Shown here: piece after piece, positions 34,561 through 46,824 of the stretch
Position numbering within the stretch: position 1 is the first letter of the stretch
Layout of the letters: every line of letters begins with the position of its first letter
NCBI GenBank assembly: GCA_009760855.2
Contig: WPIO01000035.1
Location: 3,921,501-3,985,500 of the forward strand
Direction: 5' to 3'
From: Cristatella mucedo
Lineage: Eukaryota > Bryozoa > Phylactolaemata > Cristatellidae
Length of the DNA stretch: 64,000 bases
The notes under the pieces: model-generated
Databases searched by the model: none
Seen by the model: the letters and a program-made list of their open reading frames with translations, nothing else
Told to the model about the DNA's origin: nothing
Translations under genes and position numbers: made by a program

Positions 34561-35499
34561 CTCGAAACCTGTGTTTCAATAATGACTAATATCGGCTGTC
34601 GCCCAACTTGATGACTTTAAAAAGAATTGAAGAGCCCAACCTGCTCTGAACAGCATTTACTCCGTCAGTGCGAATAGTCTCTGGTGTGTTTATTCATGCT
34701 CAGTTTTGCTAGTAATTACTAATTTTTTATCGACCTGCTTTCTATTCAGCTTATTTCCAGTGATTAAAATTGACTTAATATTAGGCTTACAAAGGTATTG
34801 AGCTGCTATAATATTAAAACGTAAATATTGCTCGCAATGTTGCTATTGCATTTTTAAAGTTTTTAGAAAAGCTTTCTGTTGATTTATGAGATCCTTGTTT
34901 TTCATCGGTGCTGTGCTGTGAAAGAATATTTTTCTAAGTCGGGAAAAGTGTAAAGACGAGCCTTTAACTGCATAAATAATGTAATCAGCATGCAGTCTTC
35001 TCTCTCAGTATGTCAAATGAGTGTACACTAAACAAGATTTTCACTGTATAGAATTTTGAAAAATACTTTTTGAATCAGGCGCTTGGCTAGGATTGGCAGA
35101 TATGTACATTTCTCTTAAAACCTACTTCATCAGTAGCAATATCTCAGAGTAGCAATACAGATAGCCCTGCATCAGAACAGCAGTCGATCGCCTCGACAAT
35201 TTTTTAAGCTGCACTCTTGAAGCAAGCCGTAACCGTTGCAGACTGCACAGCCGCAATAAGTTGCTCTGGAAAAACCGTCACCTAAAATCTCGCACCTGTA
35301 AGCCAGACCAAAATACTACAACCCTGTACATACACTGAAGCCAAGTACAGGATATCAATTGAATTGTTAAACCCTGGCTTTCCGAAGTTTATATTGAATA
35401 TACCAATTTCACCATATAAGGCATAAATCTTTGACGATTAGGATCATCATCCAGAACGCCTGCAGCTGTACTAGTACTTCATTGTACTAGTACTTCATT
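34561..35499. other. Unassigned stretch before the full-length L2
   Basis: A+T-rich with no open frame of note. A 16-base block, GTACTAGTACTTCATT, occurs twice in a row at about 35469-35500, just before the region I take as the L2 5' UTR. Confidence 0.4.
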
Positions 35500-35708
35500 C
35501 TCGCCTCCTGACATAGAGCGCTCTAACGTGCGTTCTTGTTCGTTGCAGAATTCTTCCGAAAACCGAAGTTCTTGCGAACATCGTATACGGAAACGATACA
35601 GCTAAGACCTGTTTAAAGTTATTCTGATTGTTTTTTGACCGTAGCGCGTAGGAAATTACGTGCCTATGGACATCTAAACGCTTATCGCTTCGGGCTGCTG
35701 GGTCTCCC

Positions 35709-38700
35709 ATGCCGGCGGCTGCATTAGCTACGCCGGCGGCTAGTAACCTACTTGTTAGTTATGGTCGTCAGCAGCTGCTATCGCTTCGTCATCGTATATC
35801 AAATGCATTCCTAGATATTAATGTTGTTGCTAAGATTCATGAACTATGCATTAACAAAAGGAAAGCACCCCGTAGCCACTGCGGTGGCCGGAACGGCCAG
35901 CTTAGACACTGCTCGTTTTGTATTCCTAGCATTGTCTCGAACCGCTTAGCACGCTCCCCCGCATGCGTCACTGTAAATCTCTCAAACTTAGTGGTCATCA
36001 GGCCTGTTGTAACCCAATCGGCCAGACTTAACGCTTGCCTTTGGAATCCTCGCTCAATGTGCAATAAACCTCTAGTAATAAACGACCTTATTTCTGAAAA
36101 TGGTATCGACCTGCTCGCCCTAACTGAAACTTGGCTGAAATCGATAAACTGCCCGACAATTAAAGACGCTACTCCATCTGGTTTCACGTTCTTTCACACC
36201 CCTAGATCAATCAAAACTGGAGGTGGAGTTGCTATGATCGTGCGCTCGAAATTCAACTTCAAGCCATTTGCTGTACCCTCGAAGCAGTCTTTTGAATCAA
36301 TTGTCCTGGTCTCACCCGAAAACAAGCTACCGATAGTGGCAGTAGTCTATCGCCCACCAGGTACCAAATCCTCCTTTATCTCAGATTTCTCCGATCTCAT
36401 TTCGATTCTGTGTGCAAGAAATCGATCCTTCCTCGTTATGGGTGATTTCAACGTTCACTTTGATAACTTATCTGACGCTTTCAGCACCGAATTTCGTACA
36501 TTGACAGACTCATTATCTCTTGTGGCTCATGTGCATGGCCCTACCCACATCAAGGGTCACACACTCGACCAAATTTTCTCATATAACTGCACTTTGTCAT
36601 CACCAGTTATCACCAAATCCTGCTTATCTGACCACATGCAGATCTCATTCAATCTACAGTGTGTGCCCACATTCTCCTCTAAAATAACCTGTGAATCGCG
36701 AAACCTCAAGACCCTTGACATCGATGCTGTCCTTGCGAGCATATCTGCTTCACCTTTGCTGCTCAGTCCTCCCTCCGATCTGTCATCACTGGTAGATTGC
36801 TACAACACGACACTAGCTGACACGCTCGACGAGTTTGCACCTTTGACAAAGCACACTGTGCGCCCCCGCCCAGACGGCCTATGGTTTACCACAGACATTA
36901 AACTAGCCAAGTCTACTAAACGAAAGCTTGAAAAGGCATACAAAAGATCCGGACTAACTGTCCATCGACAGGCATATGAAGACTACTGTAGGTCGTACCA
37001 ATCGATCCTAGCAAAGGCTAAGTCTAGCTTCTATAGAAATATTGTTGAATCACAGATGCACAATCCAAAAATGCTGACGTCGACAATAAACCATCTCCTC
37101 AACCGTTCCCAGGTTAGCTCCTTACCTGATGATCCTTGTGATGATCTGGCCGATCGCTTCTCTCGATTCTTTGTGCAGAAGATAGACAAAATCAGGGAAT
37201 CCATCCCTGCGATGACAACCTTCCCACTAGAATGCTGTTCCTCGGTTCTTGGCTGCGCCTCAATGTCTGCATTTAAACAGGTCACTAGTGATGTAGTCCT
37301 AAAGCTCGTATCTCAATCAAAGAAGACAACAAGTCCACTGGACCCTATTCCCACTGTCCTGCTCCTACGTTGCATTGATCTGCTGCTGCCATGCATAACC
37401 AACATCATTAATATGTCATTAGCCTCAGGTCAGGTCCCAGCACCTTTCAAAAAAGCTGTAGTCAGGCCACTTCTCAAGAAAGCTACACTAGACCAAGAGA
37501 ACTTAAGCAACTACCGCCCAGTCTCCCGTCTACCATTCCTATCAAAGACACTGGAACGGGTCGTGGCGGACCAGCTGAACTCGTATATCGAAACCTCACA
37601 CCTTGCTAGTAAGTTCCAGTCTGGCTTTAGAGCTAATCACTCCACAGAGTCAGCATTGCTTCGTGTATACAACGACCTACTTAGGAATGCAGACATGGGT
37701 AGAGTGTCTCTGCTTGTTTTGCTCGATCTTTCGGCAGCTTTTGATACCATCGATCACAAAGTACTTCTAGAGCGCCTCTCATCTCGCCTGGGCATCACTG
37801 GCACTGCTCTGCAGTGGTTCAGGTCCTATCTCAGTGGGAGACTCCAGAGTGTTGTCGTGAATGAACAAAGATCATCTGAAGTACCTCTAAAACATGGAGT
37901 ACCTCACGGCTCTGTGCTAGGTCCGGTCCTTTTCACGGTTTATACTCTGCCTCTCGCTGATGTGATTGCCAAGCACAATCTAGGCTTTCACTTCTATGCA
38001 GATGACACTCAGTTGTACCTTTGCTTTGATCCCTCCCAGCCTTCGAGCACCTCAAATTCTCTCAACTCACTTGCTGCATGCATTGATGACATCCGATCAT
38101 GGATGGCAGCAAATTTTCTAAAACTAAACGATGATAAAACTAACTTACTAGTTATGGGCAAACCTAGTGTTATTCAGAAATTGGAAAGGCTGACTTTCAA
38201 AATTGGCTCTGCCAGCATATCTCCAGTTGCATCAGCTCGAAATCTAGGTGTCATATTCCAAAGCGACCTCTCGTTAGACGACCACATCAGCTCCACAGTC
38301 AAATCAGCCTATTTCAGCTTCATAACATTGCTAAAATTAGGGCTTGTTTAGATAAGAATACCACATCTAAGTTGGTCCATGCATTCGTGACATCTCGTCT
38401 CGACTTCTGCAACTCTCTGCTTACTGGCCTACCAGCATGTGCGATCAGGCGATTGCAGCTGGTGCAAAACTCTGCAGCTAGGCTTGTCTGTCGTGAGCGT
38501 CGCAGTTGCCACATTACTCCACTTCTCGCCGACCTGCACTGGTTACCAGTCAAGCAACGGATTGACTTCAAGGTTTTGTCGCTCACTTTTAGATCTCTTC
38601 ATTCTATGGCTCCAGCCTATCTTTCAGATATACTACCCCATCAGGCAAAGCATCGTACCACTCGGTTTTCGGAATCCAACAGTCTAGAAATACCTCGTAC

Positions 38701-38857
38701 AAACCTTAAATCCTTTGGAGACCGTGCATTTAGCTCGTATTCTCCAACAGCCTGAAACTCCCTCCCGACCTGCATCAGAACATCCCCTGACCTGACCACA
38801 TTTAAAAGAAACTTAAAAACATACCTATTTAGGACAGCATTTAGTGGGTCCTTGTGA
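35709..38857 (+). pseudogene. L2-A endonuclease-reverse transcriptase polyprotein, two lesions
   Basis: Would nick target DNA and reverse-transcribe its own RNA there. Start ATG at 35709, just after a GC-rich stretch. Residues about 106-315 are an APE-type endonuclease: N113 (WNPRS), E140 (LTETWL), YRPPG 214-218, GDFN 245-248, SDH 307-309. RT follows from about 540: DLSAAFD 673-679 (motif A), VPHG 731-734 (motif B), YADD 763-766 (motif C). One T is missing near 38312 relative to sister copies, so the frame stops at 38351. It resumes in 38372-38755, where a Trp codon has become TGA (38753-38755); the natural end is about 38857. Motif B has His where most copies have Gln. No separate ORF1 is visible. 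Confidence 0.92.
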
Positions 38858-39022
38858 TTCGTCCTCGATGTGCTTATGCGTGCTGACACTGTTCATGCTG
38901 CCACTAACCACATTTGCATGCTGACCCAGTGCATGTAACCCCTATACATGTTATTCATTTTGTTTGTTTTTCAAGCATGATTTTACTTACTATTCTATTG
39001 CGTATCACTTTGCAGCAAATGC

Positions 39023-39062
39023 AAAGTGCCTAGAAAGAGATTAAGTTCTCTGAGGGCGCTTT
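39023..39062 (+). promoter_or_regulatory. L2-A 3'-terminal RNA hairpin
   Basis: AAAGTGCC pairs with GGCGCTTT, and an inner AGAGA/TCTCT-type stem closes on a small loop. The better preserved form in the next copy (40330-40369) pairs AAAGCGCC with GGTGCTTT. In known L2 elements such a hairpin is what the RT binds to prime synthesis. Confidence 0.8.
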
Positions 39063-39267
39063 ATCAAGTGCAATAATATTATTATTATTATTATTACTAT
39101 ATTAGTCACCTTATCGGTGACATTTTCATCTTGATTATTCAGCAAGGTCAATTCTTGGTGCCACCGGTAACTGAGTTCTTAAGTTCCTGATTGCTAGTAA
39201 ACTCAGTATTACTCGAACTAGACTAAAAGCTACCAGTGATGATCATAGTTCCAAAACACTACCACCA

Positions 39268-40402
39268 AGCTATCTAGGCTTTCACTTCTATGCGGATGAC
39301 ACTCACTTGTACCTTTGCTTTGAACCCTCCCAGTCTTCGAGCACCTCAAATTCTCTAAACTCACTAGCTGCATGCATTGATGACATCCGCACATGGATGG
39401 CAGCAAATTTTCTAAAACTTAACTCTGATACAAATAACTTACTAGTTATGGGCAAACCCAGTGTGATCCAGAGATTGGAAAGGCTAACTCTCAAAATTGG
39501 CTCTGCCAGCATATCTACAGTTGAATCAGCTCGAAATCTAGGTGTCATATTCCAAAGCGACCTCTCGTTAGACGACCATATCAGCTCAACAGTCAAATCC
39601 GCCTATTTTCAGCTTCATAACATTGCTAAAATTAGGGCTTGTTTAGATAAGAATACCACATCTAAGTTGGTCCATGCATTCGTGACATCTCGTCTCGACT
39701 TCTGCAACTCTCTGCTTACTGGCCTACCAGCATGTGCGATCAGGCGATTGCAGCTGGTGCAAAACTCTGCAGCTAGGCTTGTCTGTCGTGAGCGTCGCAG
39801 TGGCCACATTACTCCACTTCTCGCCGACCTGCACTGGCTACCAGTCAAGCAACGGATTGACTTCAAGGTTTTGTTGCTCACTTTTAGGTCCCTTCATTCT
39901 ATGGCTCCATTCTATCTGTCAGATATACTACCCCATCAGGCTAAGCATCGTACCACCTGCTTTTCGGAATCCAACAGTCTAGAAATTCCTCATCCAAACC
40001 TTAAATCCTTTGGAGACATTAGTTCATATCAATCATTTAGTTCATATGCTCCCAAAGCCTGGAACTCTCTCCCGACCTGTATCAGAACATCCCCTGACCT
40101 GACCACATTTAAAAGGAACCTATAAACACACCTTTTTAGGACAGCATTTAGTGGGTCCCTGTGATTGGTCCTTGATGTGCTTATGTGTGCCGACACTATG
40201 CATACTGCCACTAACCACATTTGCATGCTGACCCTGTGCATGTCACCCCTAACCATATTATTCATTTCGTTTGTTTTTCAATCATGATTTTACTTACCAT
40301 TCAATGGCATTTCACTTTACAGCAAATGTAAAGCGCCTAGAGAGAGATTAAGTTCTCTGAGGGTGCTTTATCAAGTGAATTATTATTATTGTTATTATTA
40401 AG
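39268..40402 (+). mobile_element. L2-A retrotransposon, 3' third
   Basis: A 5'-truncated copy starting just before RT motif C, about 160 bp after the tail of the near full-length copy and in the same orientation. Complete 3' UTR, hairpin and ATT tail. Confidence 0.92.
39307..40137 (+). pseudogene. L2-A RT C-terminal region, long open remnant
   Basis: Open for 272 codons: LNSLAACIDDIRTWMAANFL, ARNLGVIFQSDLSLDD, SRLDFCNSLLTGLP, LHWLPVKQRIDFKVL and SYAPKAWNSLPTC. It contains a 12-base in-frame tandem duplication near 40018-40040 (SSYQSFSSYAPK against the usual AFSSYAPK). The frame ends at 40125 because a Lys codon became TAA, slightly before the usual end. It lacks endonuclease and RT motifs A and B. 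A non-functional fragment with very few changes. Confidence 0.9.
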
Positions 40403-41344
40403 CTCTCCGAAATTTATTTACCATCTGAAACCAAATGAATTACCTGAACTATATAAGTGTCCTACAAATCAATTAGATGTTGATTAGCTGTGAGCACTAT
40501 CTGTGGCGATATTGGCGTTCTAAAATTTCCCACAATCGCCTCAAGTTCAGAACAGCACTCACCTCCAGTTAGTTTAAGATGATCTAAGCACTGCTAATTA
40601 ATTTTTCGAAGATAGTGGCAGATTTTTCTCTGATGTTTAGTTTGGTATAGAAAGCATCCAAGTTTCAGTCTAAACACCGGGACTTCTTCAGCATTTCGTC
40701 CTTAGTTAGCAACCCAAGCGAAAGTCTCGTGCAGTAAAACGTTCATCAATAAAGTCATAAACAATGAAAATTGGTCAAAACAATTACTAATGATCCCGGG
40801 GAACTATTCAAAACTTCCGAAACTAAGTATTACAAACACGGTATAGCATCCCCTAACAGAAGACCTTCGGCCAGGTATTCAGCCCACCTAACCATGCTAG
40901 TCCTTGCCGACGCTGGACAAATACCTATGAAGCTCCGAATGCCTCCACTCCAAGCTCGTCTAGTGAGTCGGATACACTGCCTCAACATCCATGCAGGTTT
41001 TCCAAAGGCAGCAGAGCGCGAATGTAAGTAAGAGCACACACACTGTAATATAGTCAAGTGTTTAAGTTTAAGCTTGCAGCCGCACCACTGTGAGGCAACA
41101 CACCGATTCTGGAGGAGTTCTTGAACTTGCTGAGGCATTTCAAAGTTTTTTTTAGCTTCAATAAAATTAGAAGTCCAGCACCTGAATCTCAGTCAAACCC
41201 CTAAATCCGTTCTGGGTTCTTTGCAGATCTCTATTTAAAGTGAACTTCTGGGATAAATGATTCAAGCCGACCATATCAGCTTTAAATTTAATGCTGATCG
41301 TATTCCATTGTATCTGTTCTTTACCCTGCCCCCATAAGTTGCTG
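40403..41344. other. Unassigned stretch
   Basis: Short frames on both strands (40771-41031 plus, 40830-41138 minus) overlap each other and have no family resemblance. No repeat is recognised. Confidence 0.45.
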
Positions 41345-42555
41345 CCATGAATGATGAAACTGAATGCTGGCCTTTCAGATATTGTACCGTGGATGATAGC
41401 AAATTTCCGCAAGCAAACTCATGATGATCTCAAACTGCTACTTATAAGTCACCCCGAGTGCATGGCTGTATTAGGAGACTGTGTGTTCCTCACAGGTAAC
41501 GGTGCTGTGCAGCCGTCACAGTGCACTCAAAATTTATGCTTCGTCATTGGCAATTGCCTATATTTTGAAAGTTTCAATAAGAAGACTGCCACCACAGCTA
41601 GCGATCCCGTCCAATCCCTCTCTAAGATTAGGCACCGTCGGCCAAGGTGGCTTACGAAAAACTCAACAAGCTCTATGGTTACGTCTAGGCTGGATAGTTG
41701 CATTTCCATTTTGGGTGGCTACCGAAAAAAGCCATTGGCCACAACATCTTGCAATGATTATGGCTACAAGCAAGGGTGATGCTAGAGGGTGTAAGGGGCC
41801 CCTACAGCTGATCAGCTACACTACCTGCCCCCTATTTCCTACTTCTACCAAAACTCACCAAGGACGACATTTTGTCTTATTTAGCCTTAATAAGCATGGT
41901 CAGTGTTCGTGTTAAATGAACACTGCGATTTGCTCTATAATCGCTCATTACTTACGGGCCAAACCCATCGAAGATAAATATTTTACAGATTTGCCTTTGG
42001 AGGAAAATATTAACTCTGCAACTGGATGCAAGGTTAGTTCACAAATCGCGGAAGTTCAGCCACATTTTTTTGAAGGCTTCCAGTCGATCAACGGATACAG
42101 AACTAATGTTATTGCATGGACCCTCATGGCCCGCCGTGGCTTGGTTCCGTCATACCGAACTGAACAGCTTTAGCTTCAGCCTTCTTGTACCCTCTGGTCC
42201 TTTATGGGTGATAATTCAGCTGTTTGACTGTAACGCTGCCTAAAGACCATTGGCGACAGGAGCATTTGCTTTGCAGGTCCCAGACTAGTGATCTCACTAC
42301 TCCATGGCATCCGTTTTCCTTCTTCTGAATTGGGCACAGCCTGTCTAGACATCCTGAGCAGCTACTACCATGCTACTCACTACCTCAGATGCTCTCCTTA
42401 CCAAGCTCGACTTTTCATTTTCTGTTTGTTGCCTGAGATACAGTTTGCAGGCTACCGAATACGTACCGAAAGACGCTTAGGCTTTGATCGTGCTATACAT
42501 ATCACCCACTTAATATATACGGCTTTGCAGAGTTACAGACAGAGATATATTACGC
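41345..42555 (+). pseudogene. L2-B reverse transcriptase relic
   Basis: 41351-41779 aligns with the start of the 11.4-kb L2-B frame (AGLSDIVPWMIANFRK, then a TSRLDSC block). An insertion or rearranged stretch occupies about 41775-42060. The C-terminal part resumes at 42066 (ARRGLVPSYRTEQL) and ends with GAGTTACAGACAGAGATAT near 42550. Several frameshifts. No ATT tail. Confidence 0.75.
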
Positions 42556-42679
42556 TACAGAATTCTGGGTATACAGAATTTTGCCTAGCACCTTGAGAGT
42601 AACAGTAACAACTGTGGTTTAGATCCATATGTCAAAAAGAACTTGTTGCAGCTTTCAGGAGTTCAAGGCCAGTCGTATG

Positions 42680-42796
<117 letters not shown>

Positions 42797-42989
42797 TTAT
42801 ATGTTTATATGTATGTGTAAATATATATGCATGTATACGTATGTGGGTTTTTGGTAGCCCTGTCCTTGTAGAATTTTCAACTTTTGGTCGAAACAGAACA
42901 GGGTGCTAGCCTGATTGGGGAGTGAGTAGCTATGGAGTGAGCAAGATTATTAGCTAGCCTTTGTCGTAAGTAGTCCCAAATTCTCAACA

Positions 42990-43150
42990 ATAATCTAATG
43001 CATACAATTCATTTGCATAACACCCTAAGTGAACTTAACATCTTTTCAAGCGCTTCACATAGGTCTCGGGGCTCGAGCCCACAACCTCAGCCTGACCCTG
43101 GTCGCCGGGGCACCTTAACCTTTGGATGATGACGAGCTGCATAGGAAGTC
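42990..43150 (-). mobile_element. SINE with tRNA-like head and L2-type tail (minus)
   Basis: Best preserved of the family. On the minus strand there is an A-box-like AAAGGTTAAGGTGCCC, about 30 bases later the B box GTGGGCTCGAGCCC, then AGCGCTTGAAAAGATGTTAA and TTCACTTAGGGTG, a weakened L2-type hairpin, ending ATGCAAATGAATTG. The tRNA-derived promoter would recruit Pol III, and the tail would let an L2 RT recognise the RNA. Confidence 0.65.
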
Positions 43151-45840
43151 TCCTCAAAGAAAATTTCAAGCATGCGGTAGTGGGTGGTCAAAGCCGAAAC
43201 CCAAATGTAGATATAGAAATTTTGCTTAATGCTTGCATATCGCATTTAAGGAAGAGTAAAAAGTTACCGATTACTTGAGCAGGTTTAGCATTGCAAAAAA
43301 GGAGCTCGCTTTAATTGTCATTTAGCTTTGAGGATTGTTGGTTGGCATGCTCGATCTAATGTCTAAAATGTAAGATTTCTTGCTGCTAAGCACCGCACTT
43401 AAAACAGCTTAGCATAGCGAGGTCATCTGGAAATGTTCGGCTAGAGAACCTAGGTGGTTAGAGAGATTCTGAACAAATGCACCAGAACGTGCCTGCTTGG
43501 TTTTTTGTGGGCATGCCCCCTTGACCGCCTGAGGGCCGCCATCATCGAAGTCTGACTTACGTACGGGAAATTCTTGAAACAACTGGAGAGGAGCTATTAC
43601 AACTCGTACGGGAGGCCGCGAAGTAAATACGAACCTCACGGACCTCTATTAATACTGCTATGCACATGTACTAGCCAAGGCACGCTCTTTCAGGATGTCA
43701 GAAAAGGCTCAATAAGGGTTCGTGTGCATACTCATGACCACTTCTGTCAAAATGTTTACAAGAAAGTAAACCGTAACAACATCGTAACCAGAGAAATAAG
43801 TAACCATAGAATAATTGCTATTTAGTATCGGGATAGATCTGCCATGTGGCTTTGAACTCAGAAACAGGGATTTTGTATCGCTGATTGTCCTTTATGCACT
43901 GACTTAGCCAAATTTGTTATTTCCGGCATGCGTATTAATATACCCATTCTCATAATATTCTTATGACTAGCCCTCAGGACAAGATGACGTGATCCATAGC
44001 TCAGATGTAATCCTCAACGAGCCTTCGACCGCCTGTGGCTTTTTTATATCTCGGTTTCATTTTCCTGAGTATTTTGTGAGACGAATTGTACATTTATCTT
44101 GGATGACCTTTGAACTTAAGCATGTGCAAACGGAAGAGTGTAGTAAGTGCTATGAGGAAATCGTGGATTATGATTGTAATAAATATATACGACATACAAA
44201 GGTGTGCAGACGAGTTCCTGAGTTGTACAAATAGATGCGAGTCTTTGTCTTTCTGCGTCTTTGAATGTTATCGAGGTGTACATGGACCGACATGCAAGCC
44301 GTATATTTTGTGCTACCTTAACTGAAATATTCTTAGAAATTGCTACAGTAAATTGAGCGGTGTCCTGTTAAGTTGCAGTCAGTAGTGCAGCACGATATTT
44401 ATGGTGATTTGGACCCACAGTGTAAGCATTGGCTCCATGCCCACAGTGAGCCAGCAGCAGCCACTTTTTCTCTTAGTTGCAATGCTTAAATACGGCTTGT
44501 TCTAGCTGGCCGGGGCCAAGTGACTCCAGGTACACCCGGTGCGTAACTCTTGCCCGAGGTAGCTGATGATGCTATGATTTATCCCCTATCGGACCCAAAG
44601 CAGCTCATTACGAGGGCCTAAAAATAGTTGCCCCGTGGCAACTCATTGAATGTACGGCTATAGAGGTAGAGGTATAGGTATCTCGGTGTGAGCACTTATT
44701 AAGCCCCCCTGCACTATTATGTGGCTTCGGGAGAATTTTCAGCAGTTGGAACTGCTGGTCTGCACTACAGGTAAAATTTAATCCGGCAACAGATTTCCAT
44801 TTTAGTCAGCTTTATAGTGTCGAGTTGTTATTCGAAATCATGCCATTCGCTAGTCCTCTTCTCTTACATAAACGTAACCAAAGTGAGTGCAATAGAATTT
44901 GATGTCCTGCGGAAACTAGAATCCAGCATAGCAAATCGCAGTTAGCACACAATATCCTTTAGTTAACCGATTGTATAAAGATACAATTTCTGCACTTCTT
45001 TGCTAAGATGCTAGCGGCATTCGTTCATCTGATTGCCAACAATTGGTGATTGCCAATCAAGTTGTAAGGCAGTTTACCAGCTCGATGGCAGCGAACTTTG
45101 CTGAAGTAAAACTAATCTAGGTGCCTCAATCACGGTATATTGTGTTCGTATCAGTAAGATCAAGCTGCATACCACCCAACTAAAGACGTTGCATGCTTAA
45201 CAGTCCCTCATGCAACTGAGTTGTGGACATAATCCTCGGAGACGCAGGTTAGGCAGAGGTAGTGAAGCGGCAGCGTGATAGAATGGCCAGATTTTAACGA
45301 CCGAAATATTATTTGTGGTTCTTGAATTAATAATGATTGAACTCTCCCATTGAATAATCTTTTGTTAGCTGGCACAGACGCCGGAATAATGTAATAGTCT
45401 CACAGCTGTACTCTAAAGCTTTGCTTCAGGCAGGAAGTGAGCTGGAGGCGTTGAAACTGACGATTGTTGCGACCAAGGCTAGCATTAGTTTGCAATTCTG
45501 TACCTGGCATTCAGAGCTTTACCTGGCATCTCTGAGACCCTAGGTGAAAGTATCATTATCTAAGCCACTATAGCAAGGTAAAGTAAACACTGAACTGAGC
45601 CTGCGAGGCACATATGACAACATTTTACGATTGCAGAGGAGTCGCTAAACCCAGAGAGCCTTGACAAGTGGACATTCGTCTTTTATATTTATCAGTCACA
45701 GGGTCTTCTCGTGGCTCCGAGCAGCACACACGAGGCTGTGATTGGCAAAAGATAAGCACAAAAGTGAGCTACATTTCAGAGTGGCTGTGCAAACTTCGGT
45801 ATGCCTTGGAATTACTGTACACCTAGCTATCCACGTTAGT
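43151..45840. other. Unassigned stretch
   Basis: No repeat match inside the window. One Cys/His-rich frame at 44110-44234 is listed separately. Other frames (43409-43639 minus, 43574-43825 plus) are short and overlap on opposite strands. Confidence 0.4.
44080..44234 (+). CDS. Short Cys/His-rich frame, unknown
   Basis: The end of a frame open from 43989 reads ECSKCYEEIVDYDCNKYIRH and then KVC before a stop. The spacing C-x2-C-x14-H-x3-C resembles small zinc-binding folds. There is no homologue in mind, no clear splice borders and no second domain. Could be chance. Confidence 0.15.
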
Positions 45841-45844
45841 GGCA

Positions 45845-45930
45845 CACTACGTAGGGCGGTTGCTTTTCACGACCTCGGCCCCGAGGTCATGGGCTTAAAT
45901 CCTGTGGTGGGCGACCCTGTATCTCCACGG
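45845..45930 (+). mobile_element. tRNA-like SINE head
   Basis: GCGGTTGCTTTTCACGACC, then a B-box-like ATGGGCTTAAATCCTG, resembles the left half of tRNA-derived SINEs. The usual A box and a closed cloverleaf are not clear, so I do not call a tRNA gene. No L2-type tail follows. Confidence 0.35.
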
Positions 45931-46587
45931 CAATCGCTGGTGATAGCCATCAAGGCTCTTCTGTCGCTATACAAAAGAGGCTGTTATATCAGCTGTTTTT
46001 TATTTTATTTACGAATTGGTAGCCAGTTGCAACCGAGCTTTAGGAAAGAGGGAGATACTGCCGTCTTGATCTAGTGTGCTATACTGTCACACTATTAGTA
46101 GGCCATAACGACGATGTGCAAACATTCTCTGCATAAGAGTGCAGAGGTGACAAAGCTAGAGTTCAACTAAATGCCACAATCCAATGCAATATACGCATAT
46201 TAGACGAAAGTTAGCTGGGCATTGGCACTGACAAACTTAAATTCCGAATGAATATTGTATGCCTCTATCATTTTTACGTAACCGGCAAATTTCATTTCAT
46301 TCTGTGCCCGAGCACCCATGCGAGTCGGCTGCTAAGAAGCAATCATGTACAGCAATCTACCTAAATAACCTACAATCCATTGTGGCCGCCTTAAATCCAC
46401 CAAATTAGCAATCCACCACAATTCTCATTTCGCATTGCATCTCAGTGTAAGTATGCATACTTTCAATCTTTAACCTACACTACGCACGTACCTTATATAC
46501 CGTCAATCATGGGCAATGCCCGTCAAATGACGAAAATGGCCAGTGATAGCATGGCAATCAACCATGATCCTCGCTTAAATGCATTTC

Positions 46588-46735
46588 TGTCTGTAACTCC
46601 ACGAAGCCGGAAAGACTATGCGAGTGTTATGCAAGAGAGTTTTGCATAGCACACTCACAGTCTAAGCGACTTTCTAAACCCATTCGGTAGCCAACCGACT
46701 TCATTTAATGTAACAAAGAGAGAGTGGAAGCATTG
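46588..46735 (-). mobile_element. L2-B 3' end fragment (minus)
   Basis: Minus strand: a decayed TTAAATGAAGTCGGTTGGCT block (the SVGYRMR region), then GTGAGTGTGCTATGCAAAAC and GAGTTACAGACAGA, as in the other L2-B ends. Confidence 0.75.
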
Positions 46736-46824
46736 GGGAGTGAAATCACTAGCCAGTGGCTTGCTGATTCATCGTTTACATATCCCCGCACAAAGTATTT
46801 GAAAAACTGCTTTCTCGTCTACCG

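Larger units (their letters stand above)
35500..39105 (+). mobile_element. L2-A retrotransposon, near full-length
   Basis: The most complete L2 in the window: a 5' leader of about 200 bp (left border uncertain), a single long frame with endonuclease and RT, a 3' UTR, the terminal hairpin at 39023-39062 and an ATT tail to about 39105. Placed in the L2 clade from the RT block layout and the hairpin-type 3' end. Two point lesions only, so it is recent. Confidence 0.9.

Noticed and set aside
35837-38889. Minus-strand frames opposite the L2 coding region (for example 37031-37285, 38320-38586)
   Set aside because: Shadows of the L2 frame; the same antisense frames recur in every L2 copy.
45845-45930. 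A functional tRNA gene
   Set aside because: Only a B-box-like stretch is clear; arms do not close into a cloverleaf, and the layout fits a SINE head.
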